Shown piece by piece: positions 21,480 through 32,574 of a stretch of DNA of 64,000 bases. The stretch comes from Adiantum capillus-veneris (Eukaryota > Streptophyta > Polypodiopsida > Polypodiales > Pteridaceae): contig CM043957.1 in assembly GCA_014529385.2 (NCBI GenBank), positions 64,602,003 to 64,666,002 of the forward strand, read 5' to 3'. The position numbers and the translations under genes were made by a program. The notes beneath the pieces were generated by a model. That model was not told the DNA's origin. It saw only the letters and a list, made by a program, of their open reading frames with translations, and did not search any database. Within the stretch, counting starts at the first letter, position 1, and the number at the start of each line of letters is the position of its first letter.

Positions 21480-22440
21480 TGCATACACTCATACACACGC
21501 ATGCACATGCATACACACACACTAATTAGTGTGTGCATTATTCTAATGCACACACTAATAAATGTAAGTAAAGACACACCAAAACCTAAATTTGTTAATT
21601 ATTAGTTACTTGCAAAATTTAAACTTGTTAAATTTGTCAAATTTGTTAAATTTATTACTTGCAAAACCTAATATGTTAAATTTGGGTTTGGCCATGCACA
21701 CACTAATTAGTGTGTGTTGACACACACTAATTAGTGTGTGATTAGTGTGTGCATTGGCCAATGTGATTGGTCAATGCACACACTAATTAGTGTGTGATTA
21801 GTGTGTGCATTGGCCAATGTGATTGGTCAATGCACACACTAATTAGTTTGTGATTAGTGTGTGCATTGGCCAATGTGATTGGTCAATGCGCACACTAATT
21901 AGTTTGGGATTACTGTGTGCATTGGTCAATGGCATTGGCCAATGCACACACTAATTAGTTTGGGATTAGTGTGTGCATTGGCCAATGTGATTGGTCAATG
22001 CACACACTAATTAGTTTGGGATTAGTGTGTGCATTGGCCAATGTGATTGGTCAATGCACACACTAATAAGTTTGGGATTAGTGTGTGCATTGGTCAATGG
22101 CATTGGCCAATGCACACACTAATTAGTGTATGTTAACACACTCATTAGTGTGTGCACAAGCCAATCATGCACACACGAATTAGTGTATGATAACAAACAC
22201 TAATTAGTGTGTGCACAAGCCAATGCACACACTAATTAGTGTATGTTAGCACACACTAATTAGTGTGTGCACAAGCCAATGCACACAAAAATTAGTGTAT
22301 ATTAACACACACTAATTAGTGTGTGCACAAGGCAATGCACACACTAATTAGTGTGTGCACAATCTAATGCACACACTAATTATTGTATGTTAACACACAC
22401 TAATTAGTGTGTGCACAAGACAATTACACAAGCCAACACT
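21480..22440. repeat. Right array of CACACACTAATTAGTGTGTG palindromes
   Basis: This array has the same elements as the left array, in mirror order: a CA-rich microsatellite, then many ACACACTAATTAGTGTGT palindromes separated by GCATTGGCCAATGTGATTGG pieces. It lies within the leader intron of right-arm gene A. Confidence 0.85.
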
Positions 22441-22803
22441 AATTATGTTAAATTAAACAGTAATCAACACAAAAACATAAACATACCTCCATGATTAAGT
22501 CGTAGGTGACGTATTAGGCCCCAATGGCCGTCCAAGTGATCGCGCAATCGGTCACACTAATCATAAACACAATAATCTCTTATTAGTCAATACACACAGT
22601 AATATCTTATTAGCACTCAAGGCTTTGCAAAACTCTTTTATAGGTTGTAGACACACCTTGGATTCTTTCCACATTGGATTCTTTCAACATTGGCCGATAC
22701 TATAGAGAATCCAATGTTTGAAAAAAATCAATGTGTAAATTTTTAATCATATATTCGAATTTTATACCCTAGAGTTTAATCTTTGTCGTAATAAATGCAA
22801 ACC

Positions 22804-24258
22804 ATGTCTTCTTCTTCCACACCACACTTTCGCAGCATTGAGGATTTCATGGCAGATGGGATGTCATATCCCGACGCTCTCTTTGCCTATCATTCACAGT
22901 CGTCGCCTCAGCAGTCATCATCAGGGTTCGGCTAGTTTCGAGACGCTCTTGGTGGGTCCTCTACCGTACCTGTGACTGATCCACATGTGGAGAGAGCATT
23001 GTGTCTTCGGGCTGAGTGGTTAGGTTCGCAGCAGACCCTTATGTAGCTCTATTCACAGGCGCAGCTAGAAGCTTTTGGATTATCAGAGGTCTCTACTCCG
23101 ATTGGTGGCACTCCATACCTGCAGAGCTTTCTAGATACAGCTCCAGGTTCAACTTTTCCTTCACAGGGTCCAATGCCGCAGGATCCAACGCCGTTGGGTG
23201 CGACGCCACGGGCATCCACCTATCCTACCTTCTGTCCCAGATTCACGTCGGCGCTCTTCTGGCAGTCAGCGTCACGGCAGCTTGCGCGCTAGTGCCGGTC
23301 GATCTCGTCGAGAGAGCGGAGCTAGTTGTTGTTTGGGGGGGGGGGGAGGTACTACAAATTCTCCTCCAAAGTCACCGCTCCCTGCTCCAGCAGAAGATGA
23401 GGACCATGACATGCCTTAACCAGATTCTCGCGGGTTATACTACCAGGTTCATAGAGGAGGTATGGTGGATCTCGGGACAGTGCAGGGCAAGAGATTTCGC
23501 ACACACGTCAACCAATTATTCCACTCTACATATCAATTGTTTTCTCAAATTTGATCAGCAAGATCCCTACAACCTCACATATATAGAGACAACCATGCAC
23601 ATGCGTTTCCCCAACCCTGAGGGGCAACAATTCTCAAGGCAATGGTTGCAAGAGCATGTCAAAACATTTCTCAAGAACAAAAAATCTAGTGTGAGGGGAG
23701 CTGCAAAGAAGACCATGGAGTCTCCAGAGCATAGCTATCGGCCAGGAAATGTCCATGATGTGGAGTGGGAGACAGCTATGGGCGAGAAAGAGGACGAAAG
23801 GGCAATGGGTGCGAGGATGTATGCGCGTCAAGTTGAGGCCAGATCCCATCAGACTCCTACGCATTATGGTTCGGGAGGAAAAACGGCTTGGAAAGACAAA
23901 TATGTAAGTAAAAATATTTGTTTTATTGTAAAAAGTCTAATGTTTTTCATTTAATTAATTGGTTGCTATTTTTTGTCAGTATAACATTACCATGAGTCGC
24001 CCGACCAGAGATGTGCAGAGATATAGAGAGAACCATACCGAGTATCAAACTTGGGGTTGGTTGTTTGAAAATCAAATGATCTCTCGAGAGGAGTTCGAAA
24101 ATGCGTGCAGAGGTCTGCAACATGTAAGTTTAATCTTATTTAAATAATCAAATTGTTGATTTTATATCAAATATTAAATAACAAAGTGTTAATTGTTTCT
24201 TTTTCTGGTTTTGCAGAGTCAAGGAGTTCCACGCAAAATGCCGCCATCTCCCCCATGA
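22804..24258 (+). pseudogene. Right-arm CACTA gene A (unknown family, three coding exons)
   Basis: It starts MSSSSTPHFRSIEDFMADGM at ATG 22804; the preceding acceptor is mutated (GCAA). The main exon runs to 23903 and ends GSGGKTAWKDKY. Intron 23904-23979 (GTAAGT...GTCAG) joins YNITMSRPTRDVQRY; intron 24124-24216 (GTAAGT...TTGCAG) joins SQGVPRKMPPSPP and the stop at 24256-24258. In-frame stops occur after SSGFG and QQTLM, and the frame is lost in the G-rich run near 23335. The C-terminal third (about 23510-24258) is well conserved with the left arm. It has no domain I recognise. It may be the element's TNPA-like accessory gene, judged only from context. Confidence 0.65.
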
Positions 24259-24584
24259 GCATCCCATATTTTGTATACGCGGGCCCCGTTTGCCCTATCC
24301 CACATGACCATACTCTATTTTGTACACGCGGGCTTTTTTTGCCCTTTATGTAAATGCAATACCTATCATTTTTTGGCTCAATACCTCCCCCAATTGTAAT
24401 TCCACTTATGTAAATGAAATTATCAATCTTTTTTTGGCTCAATGTATTGTCCAATTGTGATATTTTGTTGTAATTAATAATAATTTTGTAAAATATCTTA
24501 AATAAATGAAAAAATAGATGACCTTTTGGATGGTCCTGCAAAGGACAATCCAAACGGTCATCTATTTTTTTATAATAAACCTGC

Positions 24585-24817
24585 CCACGGTAATGCCTGC
24601 GATAACATCTACGCGGTAACTATCAAGGGTATGCTTGAAGTAAACGGTGCGGTAATAGACGCGGAAATATAGCCGCAACCATTACCGCGACTGTTACCGC
24701 TAGACCATTACCCCAAATGTTGCCGCAGTCTCTTTCGTATATAGGAATTTTCATATTCCAAATTTGTTTGTTTTTTTGTGGTAATGTGAGCGATAATACC
24801 ACGCATATGTTATAGTG
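24585..24817 (-). repeat. Right CACTA terminal inverted repeat and subterminal motif cluster
   Basis: This mirrors 7427-7680. It contains GCGGTAAT/ATTACCGC motifs and ends TATGTTATAGTG at 24817. Confidence 0.75.
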
Positions 24818-24840
24818 GTCGCCAGAGCAAAGAGTCGAAA

Positions 24841-25347
24841 GATGAAGAAGAAGATGGAAGCAGGATTGCTACAGTCGGATAACGGTAGCCAATGGACCTA
24901 GGCCCAAACAGATTGATGAGCATCAAGAGTTAAAAGCCCTTTCTTTTATTGATATGCATTTGATCAAAGCACAGGAAGCTGATGCCAGGCTAGAAGTCAC
25001 ACAAGGTCGAGGAGAAGCATAGTGCAGGTGTGGAAATGCCTTGTGTGACCCGGCCAGTCGAGCAGCCTTCTCTTGTGTCTCTTGATGGTGAGTCCCTATT
25101 GGAGGAAGAGGTATGGTTTGATTGTGCATCCGACCTAATTGAAGAGCAGGTTTTTGAGGATGACTTGCAAGAGCTAGGAACAGAAGCTGTGGTAGATCAT
25201 GTTGATTTATCTATGTAGGGGGTGGGACAACCTTGCCTTGATGCGTATGTCGAGGTTCACTTTGAAGTTTTGGAGCTAGTTTGTCGCCATGGAGAGCGAG
25301 CTCCGGCAGATGACTCTATGGAAAGTGATACAAGTGCAGCCTATAAA
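24841..25347 (+). repeat. Direct repeat, right copy (shortened)
   Basis: Block 1 (24841-24992) and block 2 (25003-25347) match 4490-4643 and 4973-5317. The 329 bp between the blocks in the left copy are absent. Block 2 retains an open acidic frame (25030-25218). It begins only 23 bp from the CACTA right end. Confidence 0.8.
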
Positions 25348-25908
25348 TGATTGGGTGTGTGTAATCGGGGTTGGTTGGGACCTGGCTTGGACAATAGTTG
25401 TTTGCATAATGGGTGTCTAGGTGTGTGTTAAATAGGTGATAGGAGTGTTGTGGAAGCACTGGGCTATAGAGAGGCTAGCCTATTATGTGTTTGGGGTTTT
25501 CCCATTTCCCCCTTTTTACACCATGGTCCAGGGTGTACTCCGATGGCACTACCGACCACCTGTTTGGCTTTTCCCTCCCCCCATTTCTTGATTTAGCCCC
25601 ATTGTACATATGCTGGTTTTTTTATTGGGAGAGTCTCCCACCATGGTTGTTGTCGCCCTCTCTTGAAGAGGTGCTTGTAGCCCTATGGGCAATTTCAGTA
25701 ACTAATAGGAGGATCTTTTTCTTGGAAAAAAAAAGACAAATGAGAAAACTATTAGTCATTTACATCTTCATATATCTTGAAACCCTAAGCACAAAGTGTC
25801 TGAGTCCATAAAGATCTTTGTAAATGACAAAATGTTACAAAACATTGCTCCATCATTTCTTGACATAGACTACTTGAGATCATACTGAATTTTTAGATGC
25901 TTTATATT
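25348..25908. other. Spacer with nothing recognised
   Basis: It is T-rich in its middle, with only short open frames and no motif that can be supported. Confidence 0.35.
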
Positions 25909-27260
25909 TCATGTACTTTGATCACAAGCTCCTTGTATCCCAATGTTTTTGGCAAGCATAGTTGCTTCTATACCTTTCAAGGCTAATAACAATTTGATAT
26001 TCTTTAAGACCCTTACTTTTTCTCGATCACGTGCTGAAAGTTTCTTGTCTTGACTTCGAGTGGACATTCCACCAATTCTAGATGTTGCAACTTTTACATC
26101 ATGAAGAGGACGAGAAACTTTTGGTAGCCTACCCATGGAGTCGGTTTTTCCTAGAAAAATTAGATTTCTCTCCTCCCACTTTGCAACAACCTTGTGGATA
26201 TGGTTATAAAGCTCATGACCTTGAGCTGTGGATGCTTGTCCATACAAATGAGACCCTGTAACTGTGCGAATGTCATTAACATGATTGAGGGCTTTCATAT
26301 ATGGTAGCAACTCCCTAAGGAGGATATTATCCTCCTCATCATCAACATTAAATGATGGTGGAAAAATACAATTCAATGTAGAGTTCACGCACCCCTTTAA
26401 TGGTTCATCATCTACAAGAAGAAATCTTCTTGCATCAAGCCCAAATTCCGATGATGCAATAGCCAACGGTTTGAAAAGTGCTTCTACTCTTGGATTATCT
26501 AAGTGAGTGATCCTTGATTCTACGCATGGTTGACATTGGCTTTGTCCCCAGATCATAAAGAATGGAAACTTTTCTTTAGCTTCCTTTTCTAAATCTTGAT
26601 GATGTCCACAACATGCATGTCATTAGCAGCTGACCATATCCCTACTTTGAAATTGTTAAGTAGAGCCTTTGAAAACTCAATGCATCCTGGACCAAGAACA
26701 ATATGCTCGTGTCCAAACTTTAAGCTCTTCATTTTCTTGGACTTTTTCCAGCATCTCCTTGGGTACAATCCACACAAGCTCACTATTATAGACAGCATTG
26801 GTTTGTTGGTGAATGAAAGGTCTGACTCACCGTGCACTTTAAATTCCAAATCCTGGGGTGCTAAAATATTTGTGTTGGATTCTCCTTTTGGTGTTGCACA
26901 TGTTCTGGAACTTGCATTGCCTTCTACTTCCATTGTATTTCCATGCAATCCAATTCCCAAATCTTGGGTTACTAGAATATTTTCATTGGATTCTTCTTCT
27001 TGCCTTGCACCTGTTTTGGAACTTTCATTTTCTTCTTCCATTGGATTACTCTTTAAATTTATCTCCAGTCATTGTAGCGGTTGACCTTCAAAAACTTGTA
27101 GATTCTTGTCATCTTCTTCAAAAACTCTTTGGTTGACATGGAGATTGATAGAATCTTTCTCAGTAGGGTCAATGGCATGAGCATCCTCTGTACCAACGAT
27201 CTTGAGTAAAACTTTGTTAGTGGTAATATCTTGTTGAAGGACTGCAAGTTTAAAGAACAC
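25909..27260 (-). pseudogene. FCP1/NIF-like HAD phosphatase, broken
   Basis: Reading leftward, the region opens with an acidic stretch, then NKPMLSIIVSLCGLYPRR, GPGCIEFSKALLNNFKVGIW and SAANDMHVVDII, then FFMIWGQSQC, ARRFLLVDDEPLKG and a FPPSF-V-DDEEDN motif. This is the order of the plant FCP1-homology (NLI-interacting-factor-like) phosphatases, which remove phosphate from serine in protein tails. The catalytic DxDx(T/V) motif should fall at IVSLCGL, and both aspartates are absent. There is a TGA at about 27068-27066 between the leader and the body. Near 26596 the frame slips by one base (VVDIIK to DLEKEAKEKF). It is therefore a pseudogene, or less likely a catalytically dead relative with sequence errors. 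The end at 25909 is a normal-looking stop. Confidence 0.65.
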
Positions 27261-27630
27261 CTAATTTTAGATTCCAAAGTATCTACAATTTTGATAAATC
27301 TTTTTTGTCACACTCTTAGAAAAAAAACTAATTGCAAAAATTTACTAACTAACAACACATCTACAACAAATTTATTTTTATGCTCCTCATTGTCTAGAAA
27401 TTCCTAATCTTTATCTAGCTACATTAGTCCTTTTTCCATGATGTGGCGTCTAGACGTATACTTGGAGAAACATTTATGCCTTTAAGCTCTAGAACACAAG
27501 TCTCATTTTCTATTGCACTATCTTCTTGCATTGGATGATTTCCTTGACTAAGTTTCTTATGGCCTTCACGCCATAGGGTTCTCTTTGTAGATATCTCTAT
27601 GAATTTAAGATAATCCAAAATATGTCTCTT
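27261..27630. other. Flank of the FCP1-like pseudogene
   Basis: A 64-codon open stretch (27618-27424, minus) could be an upstream exon of the phosphatase-like gene, but no good donor was found. Otherwise it is AT-rich with no feature. Confidence 0.3.
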
Positions 27631-29745
27631 TATGGCCTTAAGGCCATAGGGCTAGGATTTTTAATAGGTATCAACGTATAAATAGATCTATGGCTTCAAA
27701 GCCATATGGTACTTTATTTATGTGTCACCCTATGGCCCTAAGGACATGGGTTGTCATAGGGCCACAAAATGCCCTCTATGAGCACTAGTAAGAAACCATC
27801 TATGTTTTATGTTGGCACCCTATGTCTTGAGGGCCCCAAGGTGTGTCTCTTATGCTAGTAAGAAACCCTTTATGCTATATGTTGTCAATATATGACCCTT
27901 GGGCCATAGGGTTCCCTCTGTGCTAGTAACAAATCCTCTATGCTCTATGTTTGCACCCTATGGACCTAGGGCCACAAGATACCCTCTATGATAGTAAGAA
28001 AATCTTCTATGCTCTATGTTTGCACCCTATGGACCTAGGTCCACAAGGTACCCTCTATGCTAGTAAGAAATCCTCGATGCTCAATATTGAAACCCTATGG
28101 CCCCAAGGCCATAGGATGTCCTCTATGGTAGTAAGAAAAACCCTCTACTCTCTATGTTGGCACCCTATGGAGGCTTGAGGGCCACAAGGTACCCCTTATA
28201 ATTCTACTAAGACCTTAAAGTATGCTCTAAGTTGGGAGTACCAAATGGCCCCTAGACCACAAGGTTCCCTCTATGCTAGAAAGAAAACCTCTACGCTCTA
28301 CATTGGCAACCTACAGCCCCCGGGCCATAGGGTGCATCAAATGGCTCCTAGGTCACAAGGTGCCCTCTATGCTAGAAAGAAAACCTTTGCGCCCTACATT
28401 GGCACCCTATGGCCCTAGGGCCATATGGTGCCCCCTATTCCTAGTAAGAAACCATTGAAACTCTATATTAGCATCTAAATACGGTAGGCCACAAGGTGCA
28501 CTCTATGCTAGTAAGAAACCATCTACACTCTATGTTGGTAACCTATGGCCCAAAGGCCATAGGGTGGCCAAGGAACCCTTTAGGAGAATTCCCCACAAAG
28601 ACCACCTTATGACCCCAAGGTGATTTAGTGGCCTATATGCCCTTCTTAAGACTCTTGTATTGGTATCATATGGCCCCATGGAAACAAGCTATCCTCTAGG
28701 CTAGCAAAAAACCCTTTATGCTCTTTGTTGGAACTGTATGGCCCTAATGCCATAGGGTTCTCTTTATGCTAGCAAGAAACCCTCCATGATGTATGTTTTC
28801 ACCCTATGGCACCAAGGACACATGGTGTCCTCCATGATAGTAAGAAACGCTCCATGCTCTATGTTTGCACCCCATTTGACTATGTTGACACCCTATGGCC
28901 CCAGGGCCACAGGGTGCTCTCTATGCTAGTAAGAAACCCTCTATGCTCTATGTTTGCACCCCATTTGACTATGTTGACACCCTATGGCCCCAGAGCCGTA
29001 GGGTGCTCTCTATGCTAGTAAGAAACCCTATATGCTCTCTATTGGCACTCTACGGTCCCAAGGGCCATGGGGTGGAAAATGTGACGTCCTTTGAGAGTAT
29101 TCCTTACCACGTTTTCAAAGACCACCTTAGCCTAGGTTCCATCTTAGAGACTCTATATTGGCACCCTATGACCTAGGGCCATAGGGTGCCCATTACCCTA
29201 TAAAGAGACCATCCATGTTAGCAATAAACCCTCTATTCTCTATGATGGCACCCTATGGCCCTAGGGCCACAAGGTGCCCTTCATCCTACCTTTATGCCCT
29301 ACATTGGTACTCTTTGGCCCTAGGGTCATAGGGTGCCTTCTATTCTAGGAAGATACATTATATGGTCTAGGTTGCCACTCTATTGCATAGGGCTAAAAGG
29401 TTTTCTCTACGAAGAAACCATGTTTACTATATGTTGGCAGTGTATGGCCCTAGATCTAGAAGGAAACCCTAGGGCTACAGGGTGTCCTCTATACTACTAT
29501 CATATGGTCCAAGGGCCAGATGGTGGCCAAGGTGTCCCATGTGAGAGAATTCTCTACTACATATACAAAAACCACTTTATGGAACTATGGCATCGCAAGG
29601 GCAACAAGGTTCTAATAAAAATCCCTCTATGCTCTATATGTTGGCACCCCTATGTCCCCAAGGCCATAGGGCAGCCTTTATGCTAGTAAAATTCCCTCTA
29701 TGCACTATGTTTATGTTGGTGCAGCCAAAGTTGGTCCGCGCCATA
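27630..29745. repeat. Minisatellite of CCCTATGGCC/GGCCATAGGG units, block 1
   Basis: Degenerate tandem units of roughly 65-75 bp carry CACCCTATGGCCCTAGGGCC(A)(T/C)AGGGTGCC, an imperfect palindrome, followed by CTCTATGCTAGTAAGAAACC and CTCTATGCTCTATGTTGG. Open frames inside are by-products of the repeat. The array resumes at about 32575 after an insertion. Confidence 0.9.
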
Positions 29746-32574
29746 AAGTGTGCTATGCACTGCAAAGGGTGCTAACAGGTGCATGGCAAAGGGCTAAAGC
29801 AGGAATGAAGGCCTTGGGCGGGCAAGTGGCAGCGCAGATGTATACACGATGCAATTTTTTAGGCCAAAAAGGCCCCAGACTGGCCCAATTGGGGTGATAG
29901 GTAAAGCTGCCCAAGGTACTGATTTGATGCTGTAGAATATGGTCTTCGAGATGCTTTGCAAGCTGGTCCATATGGCTCGTCAAACGGAGCCCGTATGTGC
30001 GAGATATGGCCAGTTGAAGTGGGATGTGTTTGCAGATTCTTAGTAGATTGGGTGGCACATGTGATTCATCAAGGCGGGTGTGATATCATACACGGGAAGT
30101 GCTCGAGTTTTGGAGCACGCCGGTCTTTTCGGATTGAGAATCGGGCTTCTGGATAGAAAGTTATGGACAATCAAGGTTTGAAAGGGGCCGGTTTCGAGGC
30201 GGTTGGAGGCCGCATTGGGAAACGCATCATTTGGTGTTTTCTCGAGCTCGCTAGGTGTCTGGTGGGTAGCATGCAGCATGTGATGCTAGTCGGAGTCGAC
30301 GGCACCTGAATCGGAGTCCGGAGCATGGAGATATGCTCAGTCGAGGTTGGTAGTTCGTAGTGAACGTGGATGGTCGGATGATTTTTTCTATGTTTGGGAC
30401 ACGCCGTTTGAGGCCGTCGAGGTGTCATGATGCGAAGCTGATAGGTGGATCTCCCATGTGGCATGCTCAAAAAACTTATGGGCGAGCCTGAGCATGTGAA
30501 GCACTGGCACCATGTGAAAGGAGTACAAAAGAATCCCTTGAGCTATAAGTGCAAAAAGAAAGGTTGAAGTGGAGTTTTTTGTTAAAAGTCGAATGAAGCC
30601 TCCAAAGGCTAGGGTGGATTTTAAGAAAAAGGAAAGAAAGGCTTGGAGTGGGATACATTTGCAGATCCTTGACGGATTGGGCGGCACATGTGATTCATCA
30701 AGGCGGGTGTGATATCATACACGGGAAGTGCTCTAGTTGTAGAGCACGCCGGTCTTTTCAGATTGAGAATCGGGCTTCTGGATGGAAAGTTATGGACAAT
30801 CAAGGTTTGAAAGGGGCCGGTTTCGAGGCGGTTGGAGGCCGCATTGGAAAACACACCATTTGGTGTTTTCTCGAGCTCGCCAGGTGTCTGGTGGGTAGCA
30901 TGCAGCATGTGATGCTAGTCGGAGTCGACGGACCTGAATCGGAGTCCGGAGCATGGAGATATGCTTGGTCGAGGTTGGCAGTTCCTAGCGAACGTGGATG
31001 GTCGGATGATTTTTTCTATGTTTGGGAGTCGGGACACGCCGTTTGAGGCCGTCGAGGTGTCATGATGCGAAGCTGACAGGTGGATCTCCCATGTGGCATC
31101 CTCGGAAAACTTATGGGCGAGCCCAAGCATGTGAAGCACTGGCACCATGTGAAAGGAGTACAAAAGAATCCCTTGAGCTATAAGTGCAAAAAGAAAGGTT
31201 GAAGTGGAGTTTTTTGTTAAAATTCTAATGAAGACTCCAAAGGCTAGGGTGGATTTTAAGAAAAAGGAACGAAAGGCTTGGAGTGGGATGCGTTTGCAGA
31301 TGCTCGGCGGATTGGGCGGCACATGTGATTCATCAAGGTGGGTGTGATATCATACACGGGAAGTGCTCTAGTTGTAGAGCACGCCGGTCTTTTCGGATTG
31401 AGAATCGGGCTTCTGGATGGAAAGTTATGGACAAAAAGGGGCCAGTTTCAAGGCGGTTGGAGGCCGCATTGGAAAACGCACCATTTGGTGTTTTCTCGAG
31501 CTCACCAGGTGTCTGGTGGGTAGCATGCAGCATGTGATGCTAGTCGGAGTCGATGGCACCTGAATCAGAGTCCGGAGCCTGGAGATATGCTTGGTCGAGG
31601 TTGACAGTTCGTAGCGAATGTGGATGGTCGGATGATTTTTTCTATGTTTGGGACACGCTGTTTGAGGTCGTCGAGGTGTCATGATGCGACGCTGACAGGT
31701 GGATCTCCCATGTGGCATGCTCGAAAAACTTATGGGCGAGCCCGAGCATGTGAAGCATTGGCACCATGTGAAAGGAGTGAGCAGTAGCGCCAGGCGCTAT
31801 TGCTAAAAAAAAGAAACACTTTTTTCTTGGCCAAAAAAGGAAAGAGAAGAAAGAGGGAAAAACAAAGGGGCGACATTTTTCGAGGGCTGGAGGTTTTTCT
31901 TTTCCTTTTATCTTGGGAGAGGAGGAAGAGAACTGGGGAAGAAGAAAATCTTTGTGTGCTCGGCGATCGAGGTCAACACGGAAAGTGTTGTTCGTGAAGC
32001 GGCTCCGAAGAGCGAGAGCTGCCAGGAGAAGTAGCTTCTGCCAGAGCGAAGCGAACGATGGATTTTTTTTGTCAAGGCATGTGCCGACGGAATCGAACTC
32101 TGAGGGAAGTGTGTGCCCCTCTGTGTGAAATAGTGATGGCCATGGTCCGGCCAAGAGTAAACCACATGGGCCCTGTACATGTGTTTTTGGTTTGAAGGAG
32201 AAGTTTTCATTAGCAATTTTGGCATCGTCTTTTCCCCCCTTCCCCCCTTTCTTCTTTGCTCGTCTCCAAGGTGTGTGGTGCCAGTGTGTGTGAGTGTGTG
32301 CGTCCCCCCGGGTCCCCTGTGTGTGTGAGAGGGAAGGAGAGAGAGGTGTCAAGATGTGGAAGAGCTGGAAGCGGGCAAGATCGGTGTGATCGTTGTCTAG
32401 GGACTGTGCAGAGTGTTTGTGCGTTGGGCGAAGTGCAGGCGAGGCCCTGCTGATGTGAGTCGCTTTCTTTGAAGGTGTTTTCGAGAGGACAGGGGTGCTG
32501 TGAATACCCTGAGCTATATAGGGGCCATTGCATTGTGTGTCGGGTGTGTTCCCCATTCCCCCTCTCCAACGTGT
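29746..32574. other. 2.8-kb insertion inside the minisatellite
   Basis: Unrelated sequence interrupts the array: satellite text stops near 29715-29745 and resumes near 32575. The left and right edges share only a short GTTGG(T/A)G inverted match, which also resembles the satellite, so the boundaries are soft. It holds a triple tandem repeat and, near its right end, on the minus strand, CCCCTATATAGCTC, a TATA-like box at about 32511-32524. No transposase or polymerase is present. A noncoding LTR-type or other element is possible. Confidence 0.5.
30016..31775. repeat. Three tandem copies of a ~630-bp unit
   Basis: The unit starts GAGTGGGATG(T/C)(G)TTTGCAGAT at 30016, 30645 and 31278 and includes GGGTGTGATATCATACACGGG and GGCACCATGTGAAAGGAGT. 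Copies are close to identical with small indels; the third stops at about 31775. No coding function is evident. Confidence 0.8.

Larger units (their letters stand above)
7427..24817. mobile_element. CACTA (En/Spm-type) composite arranged as a giant inverted repeat
   Basis: Both ends carry the same terminal sequence: CACTATAACATATGCG at 7427, and its reverse complement ending in TATAGTG at 24817. Next to each end lie repeated GCGGTAAT/ATTACCGC motifs. The interior is a palindrome. The left arm is 7427-8738 plus 17457-20583 (about 4.44 kb once the inserted retroelement is removed); the right arm is 20655-24817 (about 4.16 kb); the loop is about 20584-20654. Each arm holds, from outside in, a decayed outward-facing gene, a divergent promoter region and a TNP2-like N-terminal exon cut off at the loop. 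The flanking 3-mers (CGC left, GTC right) do not match, so no target duplication is seen. The simplest reading is two left halves of one CACTA family fused head to head. Confidence 0.8.

Noticed and set aside
7424-24820. 3-bp target-site duplication of the CACTA composite
   Set aside because: The flanking triplets are CGC and GTC; they do not match.
27424-27618. Upstream exon of the FCP1-like pseudogene
   Set aside because: No plausible donor or in-frame junction to 27260 was found; it is mentioned only as a possibility.
32080-32100. B-box-like sequence (GTTCGATTCC on the minus strand), possible SINE
   Set aside because: No convincing A box at the right distance, no pairing T-arm stem and no poly-A or T tail could be seen.
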